Shown piece by piece: positions 44,201 through 54,047 of a DNA stretch of 64,000 nucleotides. Within the stretch, counting starts at the first letter, position 1. Each line of letters opens with the position of its first letter. Source of the DNA: Polytrichum commune (lineage: Eukaryota > Streptophyta > Polytrichopsida > Polytrichales > Polytrichaceae). Under the pieces are notes generated by a model that was not told the origin of the DNA, made no database searches, and was given only the letters and a program-made list of their open reading frames with translations. Where the stretch lies: positions 5,890,501 to 5,954,500 of the forward strand of contig OX485805.1 of NCBI GenBank assembly GCA_950295325.1, written 5' to 3'. A program made the translations under genes and the position numbers.

Positions 44201-45996
44201 TCTTCTTCCAATCGTTTTTGGTTCCTCATCTACGAGTGGTCCCAGTTTGACTTTAACAATGTTATGTGACTTTACATTTATTGTACCCTCGACTCAGTTT
44301 GATGACTTTGTTTGATATTCTATCAATTTAATCAATGCATGTGAAAGAGTTTTAAGTAGGTAGATTGGGGCATGCAGAGGAATTCCATCTCTCTCCGCCT
44401 TGCCATTCCCTCAGTGTGTTGCATTTCTCATGCAACCTTCTAAATCCACTACTTTCCTCATGCTCACCTTCTACATGCTCATTACTTAAAACTAAAATAA
44501 TTGGGATTGACCCTTGAGATTTTGTGTAAAAAATTGAGGGCGGTGAGAGATGGAAACCCCTCTATGCTCTACCCTTTAGAAAATGGTTTCAATTGAATCA
44601 AACTTGGTAGTGTTCACCATATATACACATATAACGATGGAATTGGCTACTGTAGATATAACTACACTAAATATTCCTATTAGTGTGGGCCAAGGTAATT
44701 CTCTAGAAGCCACATTGATTTTCAACCCACGCCAAATCTCTAGTCCAAAATTAGGGTGCCACTACACACATATTCCAGATCTTGCGGCTGTTGACTCTAG
44801 TCATGTGCCAATGAATTCCCCACTAGTCAAGTGAAATGAGTTGTTGTTCATCAACATGCACTCCATGTTGTTGGCCAAGCATATGATCTTTCTAAGTTAG
44901 TCAATTTCGCCATGTTGCCGTCCTTCCTCATAACATCCCACACGGCCATGCCCAACCAAACTTGTGAGCTTGAGCTTGAGCTTGAGCTAAAATTGTGTGT
45001 GACATGTGCCAAGAGCATCTATCCCATGCTAGGCATTCTCAAAATCGTAGCAAAAAGGCTAGGTATGTGGTTTGGTGTGGATCAAAGAAAGGACACTAAA
45101 AAAATTGCGTTAAGATTAGAATACAAGCTTAAAATATGCTAACCATTCTAGGCTCAATAGTCAACATGACTCAGGGGGACTTGTATGACGAGTTAATTCA
45201 CTTTGATGATGAATAAGACATGCATATGAGCTCCAGAAATTATGAGGCAAATCATGGCTACGGGCATGATTTGGATGTGCTACTCATCTCACACTAATCG
45301 CACATGTTCCATATCCAACGAGAAAGAGGTGCCGCCGAGACAAAAGCATCCAAATAACACCACATGTCCACCAAGTTACCTTTTGTTCATCAACATGCGC
45401 GTCATGTTGTTGGTGGCCAAGCATGAGACCTTATACGAGAAATCAACGACTTTCCCTTCCTCCGCGAGAAGCTCCCGCACACAGATACTCAACTCCTCCG
45501 CCCGCCCCGGCTGATCCTTCGTTAAGCTCCCTGGGCCCAGAAGATCTGGCCGCGCGTACACCTTGCGCAAATGCCGAAACTCTGCGCCCGACGCAAAGAG
45601 CATGCTCCGGTAGTCGTTATGGTACACGGCGCCTGACAGCAATTGCGGGCGGTGGTAGAACACCCCGTCGTGGGTCTTCAAGAACTCGCGGGACATGGCA
45701 GCCGAGGACACCACCACCGAGGGCACAGAGCCCAGGCGGAGAAACACAATCGGGCCATACTGCTTCGCCAATTGTGCGAAGAGCTTGTGCACATTTTGGG
45801 AGCCCGCATGTGCGAGTAACGGTAGGTTGCCCACCACCGGCCAACCCCTCGGCCCTGGGGGGAGGGTCAGTGGTTCCTGCTTCAGTTGAAGGTGTCCAAT
45901 GATGGCGAGAAGACATGTCGCACCGATTATGATCACCACTAGTATAGCTCCGACGGCGGCCCCGGAATTCAGCTGCAACATGTTGATGAAATCCAT
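39228..45996 (-). CDS. Cytochrome P450, CYP71 clan, four exons
   Basis: Minus-strand exons 45996-45380, 44020-43702, 41708-41301 and 39497-39228, all GT..AG and in phase, give 537 aa. An N-terminal membrane anchor (about 12-36, VGAILVVIIIGATCLLAIIG) and the hinge PPGPRGWPVVGNLP are present. The I-helix oxygen motif is AAGTDT (316-321), ETLR (376-379) is the ExxR, PERF spans 431-434, and the heme loop FGSGRRMCPG has the Cys ligand at 474. All key motifs are present, so the enzyme looks functional: a microsomal NADPH-dependent monooxygenase of the plant A-type group. The substrate is not predictable. The stretch between PERF and the heme loop (ELAPPKGGTAVEAYLMGA) is a little long. The ATG at 45996 is the first in the frame; the codon just upstream is GTG. 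Introns of 1.4-2.0 kb hold several repeats, and the tail is duplicated downstream. Confidence 0.9.
39541..39615. repeat. Perfect 17-bp inverted repeat in P450 intron 3
   Basis: CTTATAAGAACAGTGCC at 39541-39557 faces its exact complement at 39599-39615 across 41 bp. Confidence 0.9.
39558..39825 (+). repeat. Interspersed repeat, copy 1 (partner near 49030)
   Basis: Shares GGGGAGATTTT.GGGCA, CGGTTACATGTTGA.ATC, TTCGGTTTTT, TATATTCT.TAGA, CTAAAATGATC and CATCTGTAACTA in order with 49030-49245. No coding potential. Confidence 0.8.
39848..40450. repeat. Direct duplication of ~110 bp in P450 intron 3
   Basis: CATGTTCAA(G/C)TTGTTATGA, AAGGTATC(G/A)TAAGG(C/T)GTAA and CCATGAGCAAATAGTC occur in order near 39848-39955 and again near 40327-40435. 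The phrase GGCATGCATTGGCAATA also occurs twice, near 40270 and 40467. Confidence 0.8.
40737..40822 (+). repeat. 5S rRNA-like sequence (pseudogene or 5S-derived SINE head)
   Basis: GAACTCCGAGGGTAAG, then GGCTTAAGCC, AGTAATGCTTAGATGG and GTGACCTTCG follow the order and spacing of the plant 5S rRNA core (GAACTCCGAAGTTAAGC, GTGCTTGGGC, AGTAGTACTAGGATGG, GTGACCTCC). That region holds the internal pol III control elements (box A, intermediate element, box C). The upstream part GGCATTAACACAAATGCCAT also aligns loosely to 5S positions 20-45. The flanks do not match 5S, so it is not an intact gene. It lies in P450 intron 3, antisense to the P450. Confidence 0.65.
41099..41284. repeat. (CTC)n/(CTA)n and (AAC)n microsatellites
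   Basis: CTCCTC repeats from about 41108 pass into CTACTA near 41142. A separate (AAC)n run of about ten copies lies at 41251-41284, just outside exon 3 of the P450. Confidence 0.9.
41880..42130. repeat. Degenerate AGATCTC repeats in P450 intron 2
   Basis: TAGATCTC(T/G) recurs near 41918, 41950, 42008, 42044 and 42069 within a TTAGTTTCTTCACTTTTAATCA-like T-rich phrase of about 60 bp. Confidence 0.6.
43081..43320. mobile_element. Small inverted-repeat element (MITE-like) in P450 intron 2
   Basis: AAAGTTTCCTGACACCTACC at the left and its diverged complement near 43295-43318 bracket about 240 bp. The core GAGGGGGAA/TTCCCCCTC is exact. The interior has no coding frame. No target duplication is certain. 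Confidence 0.65.
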
Positions 45997-46019
45997 GGCC
46001 ACTGACTGACCGTGCGATC

Positions 46020-46690
46020 TAATATAAGTTCAGTACCCGCTCCGGGTCAGTAGTCTAGGAGCTTTGCACGTCTCGCGGCTCGATCTGGTGGCCTGCCTCC
46101 ACACCCAGATTACGGCAGTTCAATCTGCTGACATGAACATCTGCAGGAACGTTATATGCGGCAAGTGTTGTTTGGTTACTTAATTTATGAATTGGACACC
46201 TATAGTTCATCAGTGTGTGGTTCAGTGAGGATTAAAGAACAAACACCATAAATTAAGACACGGGTTTACGAGAGATTCGACTTCGTCTTCAAGTTTTAAC
46301 AACTACTCCACACTTAAAAATGAACACAATTGGGAAGGACCTATGTATTCAGTCAAGAAATCAACAAGCATGCACTTCCGATAACCTAAACTGAATCAGG
46401 GGAGGTCCACTTTTCCATCCAATTTTCTCACGGATGCTTCATAGCACATTTGCAAATGCAACACAAGTTTCGATGTGTAAATCCAAATTGGTAGAATTTG
46501 GAGAACATGATAAACGAACCAGATAACATCCACATACGTAAGTTTAGATTCCTTGCAATTGAATCTAAGTTGTCTCGTCTCCTGGCTTGATTTGGTGAAC
46601 CTGCTCGCACCCGGATGATGAATTGGCCGATCGTGCAGCAGCACCTGCAGCAACGCCGAACGGATTGTTGTGAATGCTACTGCAGCTGCC
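46020..46690. promoter_or_regulatory. P450 upstream region with repeated leader-like block and a shared repeat
   Basis: On the minus strand, a block near 46060-46130 (GGGTGTGGAGGCAGG, then CCACCAGATCGAGCC, then GAGACG) recurs, diverged, near 46570-46620 (GGGTGCGAGCAGG, CACCAAATCAAGCC, GAGACGAGAC). The area 46180-46530 holds the repeat also found in the transporter intron at 35715. A 98-codon minus-strand frame (46396-46692, MAAAVAFTTIRSALLQ) overlaps these repeats and is probably not a gene. Confidence 0.5.
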
Positions 46691-47021
46691 ATTGTGTAGA
46701 GCTAGCAGTAACTAAGACATTAAAGGACGAAATTAAAAGGTCGAATTTGTTTAAGTTATAGCGGAGATACTACGTGGCATGCGGCGCCGTGCATATCCTG
46801 ACGCAGAAAGTCTAAGTTGGGATTTGGATTGGGACTCAAGCAAGACAAGCTACAGTGGACCTACCGTTGAAAGATGGTGTAACATCATTGCATGGGGGTT
46901 GAAGGCTAGTGGAAAGCACTGTACGAAAGGCCTCATTTGGTCCCTTTTCTGTAATTGGAACCATCATTTGAGTGGGGTTACCGTAAACCGCCAACAGGAG
47001 GTGGGGTCGGTGGTACTGTTC

Positions 47022-48444
47022 GGAGGACGCTAAACACCCCCCCACGAACTTCTAGGGATTCCATATTCGGGCGGGGGCAGCCCTCCCACGAAATTTCTGG
47101 CCCCGCCCGGATTTTTTCCAAACCCGCCCGAAAATAGCTGCCCGCCCCGCCCGAAAACGAAAAAAACATTGCTCTTCCATTCTTGAAGGCCGCTTGACTA
47201 CAAATCCCATATTGAGTGCACTTCACCTTCAAGGTCTCAAATCCAATATATATGTGCACTTCCACCTAGTAAATAAGGCATTAAATGGGATTTCATTCCG
47301 GGAGTGAAACCATCAACGAAGAATGTAATTAACTTGGAAGTCAAAAAATTAGAAAATCCTCATCAACATTGAGGTTATAATTTTTATGACTTACCATTTG
47401 AAATTGTCTTCGTCATTCTTAAATGACACTTAAATTTAGTGTGCTGATGTGGTATGTATATTTTATGATATTTTAGATAATTCTGGCTACTTTCAAGAAT
47501 ATTCATACGCACTTATTCTAATTAAGTGTGATTTAATGTAATTATGTCTAATTAATTCTGATTAATCCTAATTAATCCCAAATAAATCAGAAAGTATTCG
47601 TTCCAAATTAAGTAAGACTAATTAATCCTAAAATTTAATTACTAGAATTAACTCCAATTAAGTCCAATCAATTTCAGTAATTACAATACTCAATTTTTAT
47701 ATCCAGTAAGCCAATAATCAAATCCGGTAATTAAAATAATTGATTAATTATTGGCTTACTGGATATAAAAATTGAGTATTGTAATTACTGGAATTGATTG
47801 GACTTAATTGGAGTTAATTCTAGTAATTAAATTTTAGGATTAATTAGTCTTACTTAATTTGGAACGAATACCTTTCTGATTTATTTGGGATTAATTAGGA
47901 TTAATCAGAATTAATTACATTTAATTACATTAAATCACACTTAATTAGAATAAGTGCGTATGAATATTCTTGAAAGTAGCCAGAATTATCTAAAATATCA
48001 TAAAATATACATACCACATTAGCACACTAAATTTAAGTGTCATTTAAGAATGACGAAGACAATTTCAAATGGTAAGTCATAAAAATTATAACCTCAATGT
48101 TGATGAGGATTTTCTAATTTTTTGACTTCCAAGTTAATTACATTCTTCGTTGATGGTTTCACTCCCGGAATGAAATCCCATTTAATGCCTTATTTACTAG
48201 GTGGAAGTGCACATATATATTGGATTTGAGACCTTGAAGGTGAAGTGCACTCAATATGGGATTTGTAGTCAAGCGGCCTTCAAGAATGGAAGAGCAATGC
48301 TTTTTTCGTTTTCGGGCGGGGCGGGCAGCTATTTTCGGGCGGGTTTGGAAAAAATCCAGGCGGGGCCAGAAATTTCGTGGGAGGGCTGCCCCCGCCCGAA
48401 TATGGAATCCCTAGAAGTTCGTGGGGGGGTGTTTAGCGTCCTCC
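47022..48444. mobile_element. Long foldback element, ~697-bp arms, 9-bp target duplication
   Basis: The left end GGAGGACGCTAAACACC and right end GGTGTTTAGCGTCCTCC are exact complements, and the arms stay about 98% alike all the way to a loop of about 28 bp at 47719-47746. GTACTGTTC flanks both ends (47013-47021 and 48445-48453). A 9-bp duplication with very long terminal repeats is the signature of Mutator-like (MULE) elements. The outer 140 bp of each arm is GC-rich (GGGCGGG phrases); the inner part is AT-rich with repeated TAATTAATCC units. No transposase is present, so the element is non-autonomous. Transcription across it would give a long dsRNA hairpin. High arm identity implies a recent insertion or gene conversion between arms. 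Confidence 0.92.
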
Positions 48445-48585
48445 GTACTGTTCTCCCTCTTTCCGACGAGAAGTGCAAGAAAGTGTAGTAGTATCTGTAA
48501 TATGACAAGTTTGGCCTCAAATGTCATACTCTCATAACATTATTAAACAGTGCACGTTTGTTTCATGCGAGTCTTGAGGATATAA

Positions 48586-49002
48586 GAGCGTCCCCACCAA
48601 ACCGGGCATAGGGCATGCCAACGCCAAAAATGGGGCATCCCGGGTTCTTAGGTGGCGGTACCGGCATAAATTGAGCCCCACCAATGTCCGGTCCGGCATA
48701 ATTTAGAACCGGCCCGGGTATAGTAAGGGCCTTCCCCCGCCATAAATGGTTCATATGGCGGCCCTCCTCTGGCCCGCCAAGAGATTACTTTAATATCATA
48801 TACTCCGATATCCTACTTTATCCCATGCCAGATAATAGGTGTCGTTGTCTTATTGATTGCTTCCTAATTATACCGGGGGTATGCCTAGGCTTTGGTGGGC
48901 TCTGACTCAAGATGAGCTGCCCCGCCCAAGATGGAGGGCTCCCCAAAGGTATAAAATATTATATACTCTATTTGGCGTGTACCTGGTCTGGTGGGGACGC
49001 TC
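48586..49002. mobile_element. PIF/Harbinger-type MITE (417 bp)
   Basis: The termini are GAGCGTCCCCACCA and TGGTGGGGACGCTC, exact complements for 14 bp and diverging inward. TAA flanks both ends (48583-48585 and 49003-49005). The interior is GC-rich with an AT-rich middle and does not code. The ends differ from the GGGCCACTTC family at 14329, so this is a second MITE family. Confidence 0.88.
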
Positions 49003-49006
49003 TAAA

Positions 49007-49314
49007 CATGGGATGTCCCAAGCAATGATCAGGGAGATTTTTGGGCATAATCGGTTGAGATCCTAGTGTTTGCAAGTGCAATCGGTTACATGTTGATATC
49101 CTTCGGTTTTTCCTTTATTAAATTGGGGTATATTCTATAGATTCTTCTAAAATGATCGGTAATTTTCCTGCAATCTTGCACTTCAACCAATTATTTTTCA
49201 AACTCAACCGGTTCATCTGTAACTAACTGCCAGTTCTCCCCGTTCATAGGTCCCAAGCTAGTGCAAGGAGACTCACATTAAGTATGAATTTGCACTAGCT
49301 TGGGGCATCCCATG
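49007..49314. mobile_element. Inverted-repeat element carrying repeat copy 2
   Basis: CATGGGATGTCCCAAGC at 49007 faces GCTTGGGGCATCCCATG ending at 49314. Inside the right end, CCCAAGCTAGTGCAA (49252) faces its exact complement at 49290-49304, giving a subterminal hairpin. The central 49030-49245 matches 39558-39825 in the same orientation. It abuts the MITE ending at 49002 with only a few bases between. Confidence 0.7.
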
Positions 49315-49492
49315 ATAACATTCTCATGGCCCACATGAACAAATGCACATTGCTTCATAATGTTATGATTGAGGTTTTTAAAACAAATAGCCTATTTCAA
49401 TGTAAAATGCCATTAGGTAGAAGTAAGAAAAGTAACACTAATGTTCTTGTACACTGACGTGATAGGGAGAGTGTTCATCCTAACCTTGATCA

Positions 49493-49869
49493 AAAAAATA
49501 AAAAAATAAAAAAATAAAAACTTCGGTCTCCGGAGGAGACCGACGTGAATTAAGTGTCTGTTCGATCCACCCCCAATCCGATGCCCACAGGACAAAGGTA
49601 TGGAAGTAAGGATCTACTCCCCCCTTTCGAGAGTAGACACTATAGTGACACACTATACTAGTTCCTAGCTAGCCACTAGTGCCTTGAGGATACCGGACAT
49701 GGAATCCCCCCAATGGGCTTTGAGGTACCCATACAACAAGGTCCAAGGACCCCCCACCATAGTTGGGTGGACTAAGGTGGTGAGCACCACGCCGGCATGG
49801 GGAATAGAACCCACAACCTCCTCATTGGGAGCCATGAGCCCTAACCACCAAGCCAAGCCCGTGGTGCCT
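49493..49869 (-). mobile_element. tRNA-derived SINE with T-rich tail and 13-bp target duplication
   Basis: On the minus strand the element starts with a tRNA-like head: box A-like TGGCTTGGTGG, followed by the box B-like GGTTCTATTCC about 40 bases later (GGTTCGAATCC is the norm). After about 250 bp of body it ends in (TTTTTTTA)n. CTAACCTTGATCA flanks both ends exactly (49480-49492 and 49870-49882). The T-rich 3' tail recalls the plant SINEs of the p-SINE1 and Au type. SINEs are moved by LINE reverse transcriptase. The exact duplication implies a fairly young insertion. A 72-codon frame inside is spurious. Confidence 0.9.
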
Positions 49870-49882
49870 CTAACCTTGATCA

Positions 49883-50312
49883 TGTTTTACCAAGCTTCAA
49901 GGTAAGCTCACTTCCTTCCTTTCGGAAGATGGGCCCTCTTACGTAATATAAGCAAGTCTAGCAAGGTTTGTTGCCCTATGGCAGGTCCATGGGGGTTTGT
50001 TCGTCACTAATAGAATACAGGGTTTGTGCCATCAACCAAATGAGCCAATTTTGTGCATTTTTATTCATTGCACCACAATGGAACACAATGAACGCGAGGT
50101 TGGCCCGGGTACACAACTCCCGTATTATATGGTCCTGATTATAATCACTAATAATGCGTTTTAGTCCAATATTGAGTGATACAATTTGTTTTAATGTAGG
50201 AAACCCTTGTAGCCCTTCTAACAAGGAATCCAAAAATGTATATATAGGAAATGAATATATTTTGAAGCATATAAATGCATTAAAAACTTTTTTTTTTTTA
50301 TTTTTAATACAT
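49883..50312. other. Spacer between SINE and LTR element
   Basis: AT-rich, non-repetitive, with a T run near 50290. No gene seen. Confidence 0.5.
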
Positions 50313-50316
50313 GTAC

Positions 50317-50979
50317 TGAAACACGTAGAGTTTTTATAGAGAATATCACAGACTGTTCCACACATACCTCAAGACATATCACTTCGCACATACTTAATCT
50401 TCTTTCTCATCGAACGACTTCACTCATAATCCGAGATATACTATCAAGATCGAACACCGACCGCACCGCACCGGCCACCCCGCACCGGCCGCATCCAGTA
50501 CATTACCAAAATTGGTTGAACTATGTGACCACCTCATATTGCAAGCAAAGGTAACTCTTTATTTAGAAAAAAATGAAGGGGCCATCATCTTGAACTCAAC
50601 CACATCACATGGAAAAGTTGAGCTCCTAAAAAGACCGAGAGAGAACTAAAGAGAAAAAAAGAGCCTCCGGCGAGATTGAGATAGAGAGCTAAAGCCGAAA
50701 AAAGAGAGATGGCGAATATACCACAAGAGGAGTCCTATAAATCCTCTTGGTAGTGGTTTCTTGGCACGATGGTAGTGCCGTTTGCTTTCTTGCCAAGGCA
50801 CGGTGGTTATTGATTGCTTGTGATTTTTTGAAATGGAAAGGGTTGAGAAGATTGGATGTAGTTCGGGTTTCCCTCTCAAACAAGCGGGATCTTGGAGTGA
50901 GAGGTAAGGAGAAGGGAAGAGGAAAAGAAACTATCATGCGTAGAAGTAAAAAGTAAGTGGTAAAAAACTAGGGATATCA
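50317..50979 (-). repeat. 3' LTR of the Tat-like element
   Basis: Almost identical to 57484-58151. It contains a GCACCGCACCGGCC-rich patch and a TATAAATCC-like sequence. The coding-strand start is at 50979. Confidence 0.95.
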
Positions 50980-50989
50980 TCTCCTCCCC
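50980..50989 (-). other. Polypurine tract
   Basis: GGGGAGGAGA on the coding strand lies directly against the 3' LTR start TGATATCCC, as expected for the plus-strand primer. Confidence 0.85.
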
Positions 50990-50993
50990 AGGA

Positions 50994-53900
50994 TTAGGGT
51001 TCATCGAATGAACGCTCATCCTGTAAATGCTCCATGTGCTTATACGCCTTGAGCTTCGACCCGTTGTATGTTTTAGTAATGATCCTCCCATCTGGCGTGC
51101 TGAGTTTGTAAGTGCCGTTGTCAAATTGTTGATGAATGACGAATGGACCCTTCCACTTTGGACAAAACTTCTGCCCGTGTTGCTTTTGTAACCAACTGTC
51201 GATGAGCATCACAAGGCTTCCGGTTGGGTAGGTAGTTTTCTTACCTCGGGCGTCATGCCTTTCCTTCCGGCGGTGCTATATGACTTCAATGTTCCACAAA
51301 GCGCGTCTTCTGTTTTCATCGAGTCGTTCGAGGGTCAAGAGTCTGCCCTCGACAGATTCATGATTTCCTAACCCGTGTTGAACTGCGAGGCGCAAAGATG
51401 GGATTTCGAGCTCGATGGGAACGACTGCTTCAAATCCAAATACAAGCTGGAAAGGAGTGTACCCAGTGACTAATTTATGAGTCGTGCGGTATGCCCAGAG
51501 AGCTTCTCCCACATGATCGTCCCATGTATGACGTTTGTCTAATATTATTTTGGAAATGATACCTATGAGAATTCCATTGGTTTTCTCAACCATGCCATTT
51601 GCTTGGGGGTAGTATGGTGTAACCCTCCTATGTTTCACCGACAACTTGCTCAAAAGTTTGGTGATGACACCACTAGTGAAGTGGGATCCTTGATCAGTGA
51701 TTACCTCAAGTGGGCAACCATATCGGCAAATCACTTGGTTAAACAGGAAATCTGCTGCCACGTCCTGGGTACATTTCTTCACTGCAGCAGCTTCGCACCA
51801 CTTGGTCAAGTAGTCTGTGGCCACTATGAGATATTTGTTTCTTCGTGATGTTTTTGGAAGTGCCCCGACGAAGTCGAGTCCCCACTTTTCGAAAGCCCCG
51901 GTAGGGTAGATTGGATGTAATTCGGTATGGGCGAATAATCTCCTCCCATAGGCTTGACATGTGGGACAACTCTGACAATATTTAGCACAATCCTTAAACA
52001 TGCTTGGCCAGAAATATCCGGCTGTGAGTATCTTACGTGCAGTTGAGTCGGTGGCGAAGTGGCCCCCACAGACTCCTTCGTGGCATTCTGGCAGGATTTT
52101 TCTTGCTTCTTCCTTATTGACTGCTCTTCTTAAAACTCCGTCACGTCCCCTCCTGTAAAGTGTATCACCGATCAAGGTGAACGGGACCGCTCGCCTGCGG
52201 ATGTCCTTGCGTTGTTGAGCACTTGAATTGGAAGGGAACACCAAGTCCCTTAGGTAGTTTGCAATTGCCGGGTACCCGAAATCAGGTTCGTCTTCGGCTC
52301 TTGTGATTGTGTAACATTCTGCCTCATCTGAGATGGCCCCTTCGGTGGACTCTGGAGGAGATCCGAGCTCTAGGAGTAGCTTGGCGTGCGCAGATCTTTG
52401 GGTCTTCGTAGTTTTGAAAAACAGATCGTATTGTTGTAGAGCAGCTAAGAACCTTGTTGCCCTTCCCGTGGGTTCAGTCTGTTGCACTACTCTCTTGAGC
52501 TCGTCGGTCTCACACAGAACTACCACTGGGAAGGAGCTGGACAGTAAGTAGTGGCGGAATTTTGTGCAAGCAAATAATAATGACGTAATTAATTTCTCAG
52601 GTGAAGAATATCTTAGCTCACAATTGGTCAGTAACCTGCTGGCGTAATAGATGGGATGTGCACGTCCAGCCTCATCGTTTTGCATGAGCACTGCTGCGAC
52701 CGCGATGTCTGATGCAGTGGGGTTAATAGTGAACGCAAGATCCCAATTTGGATGTCTCATGACTGGATCATCCGAGAGACAATTCTTGATATGCTCAAGG
52801 GCTTTGCAGCATTCAACAGTCCATGTAAATGGGGTGCCTTTCCTGATAAGATTAGTGATTGGTCGCGCTACTCCTGCCAGGTTCTCAATAAACCGGTTGT
52901 GGTAGTTGATTATTCCCCACAACGTTGATGCTTCAGCAGATTTTATCGGTATTCTTAGCTCTCGGATACGTTGGACTTTATCAGGGTCGACGCGTAATCC
53001 TCCACGGAAAACGATGTGCCCCAGTAGTGGTCCCTCTTCAAAACCGATTCGACATTTCTCAGGACTTAAGGAGCAACCATGCTCTGCAAGTCTACTAAAC
53101 GTCGTCCTGACATGATTGATGTGGAGGTGTCGGTCGCTGAAGACAGCAAAATCATCAAGGTATACCCTAATGAACCGTCCGATGTATGGTCCAAAGATGT
53201 GCATCTGTACCCTTTGGAAAGTACCTCCCGCATTGCACAACCCGAAGGGCATTCGCAAGAATGCAAATGTCCCCCAAGGGGTCGAGAACGTTGTTTTAAG
53301 GACATCTTCCTTGTAGACACGTATTTGATGGTAACCGCTATACCCGTCGCAAAAAGTGTATAAATCATGACCCGCCACATTATCCAAAAGCTCATCGATG
53401 TGGGGTAGCGGTTGTCTGTCCTTCTTCGTCACTTGATTCAGAGCGCGGTAGTTAACACATACACGCCATTTGCCTCCCTTCTTTGGCACTATTACAACAG
53501 GTGAGACCCATTCTGTGTTGCGGACTTGAGTGATGAAACCACCCTCCAGGAGCTTGTCGAGTTCGTTCCTGAGGATTTGAACTTTGTCGGGTGACATTCT
53601 CTTATGTCGGGCGCGCACCGGCTTTGCTCCAGGAAATAATTCAATGCGGTGCTCCTCTAATGTGATTGCAGGTAGGTCATGATGGTGCGAGACAAAGAGA
53701 TGCGAGTATTCTAGTACCAGTCCTTGCAACTCTGATTTTTCTCTTTCCGTCAGGGTGGGGCCGAACTGGACAAGACGTAGTAATTCCTCATGCCGATTTG
53801 GAACCACAGTATGATCATCTAGGTGATTCATAGAACTTGTTAGCACTTGGGAAAGAAGATCTAGCGCGTACAAGTCCACCTCCGTTTCACTTTCGCTATC

Positions 53901-54035
53901 AGAAGTGGTGACTTCTGATGTCCAAGTCGAGTCATATTCTTCGTCCGATGTATCTTCAGGAGAGTTGCTGTAGGATTTCTTGCAATTCGGTATTACCTTC
54001 ACGTTGACCCTATTCATATGGGGGCCAATTCTCAT
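50994..54035 (-). mobile_element. pol region: reverse transcriptase, RNase H, integrase
   Basis: Visible in order on the coding strand: the RT core with the YLDDF box, a Ty3-type RNase H segment, the integrase zinc-binding HHCC region (HEGVCGGHFATD.., CQSCPTCQ), the DDE core (YLIVATDYLTKW, ITDQGSHF, YPQANGMVEKTN) and a terminal GPF-type domain (WKGPFVIHQQF). The similarity in style is to the plant Tat/Athila integrases. The region is largely open with about one break. Confidence 0.92.
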
Positions 54036-54047
54036 GTTACCCTTTTC

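Noticed and set aside
45423-45902. 159-aa plus-strand frame
   Set aside because: It is antisense to P450 exon 1 and arises from its GC-rich codons.
46978-48488. Two nearly identical 95-aa frames, one on each strand
   Set aside because: They are simply the two arms of the foldback element and contain no protein motif.
49665-49883. 72-aa minus-strand frame
   Set aside because: It is the tRNA-like head and body of the SINE.
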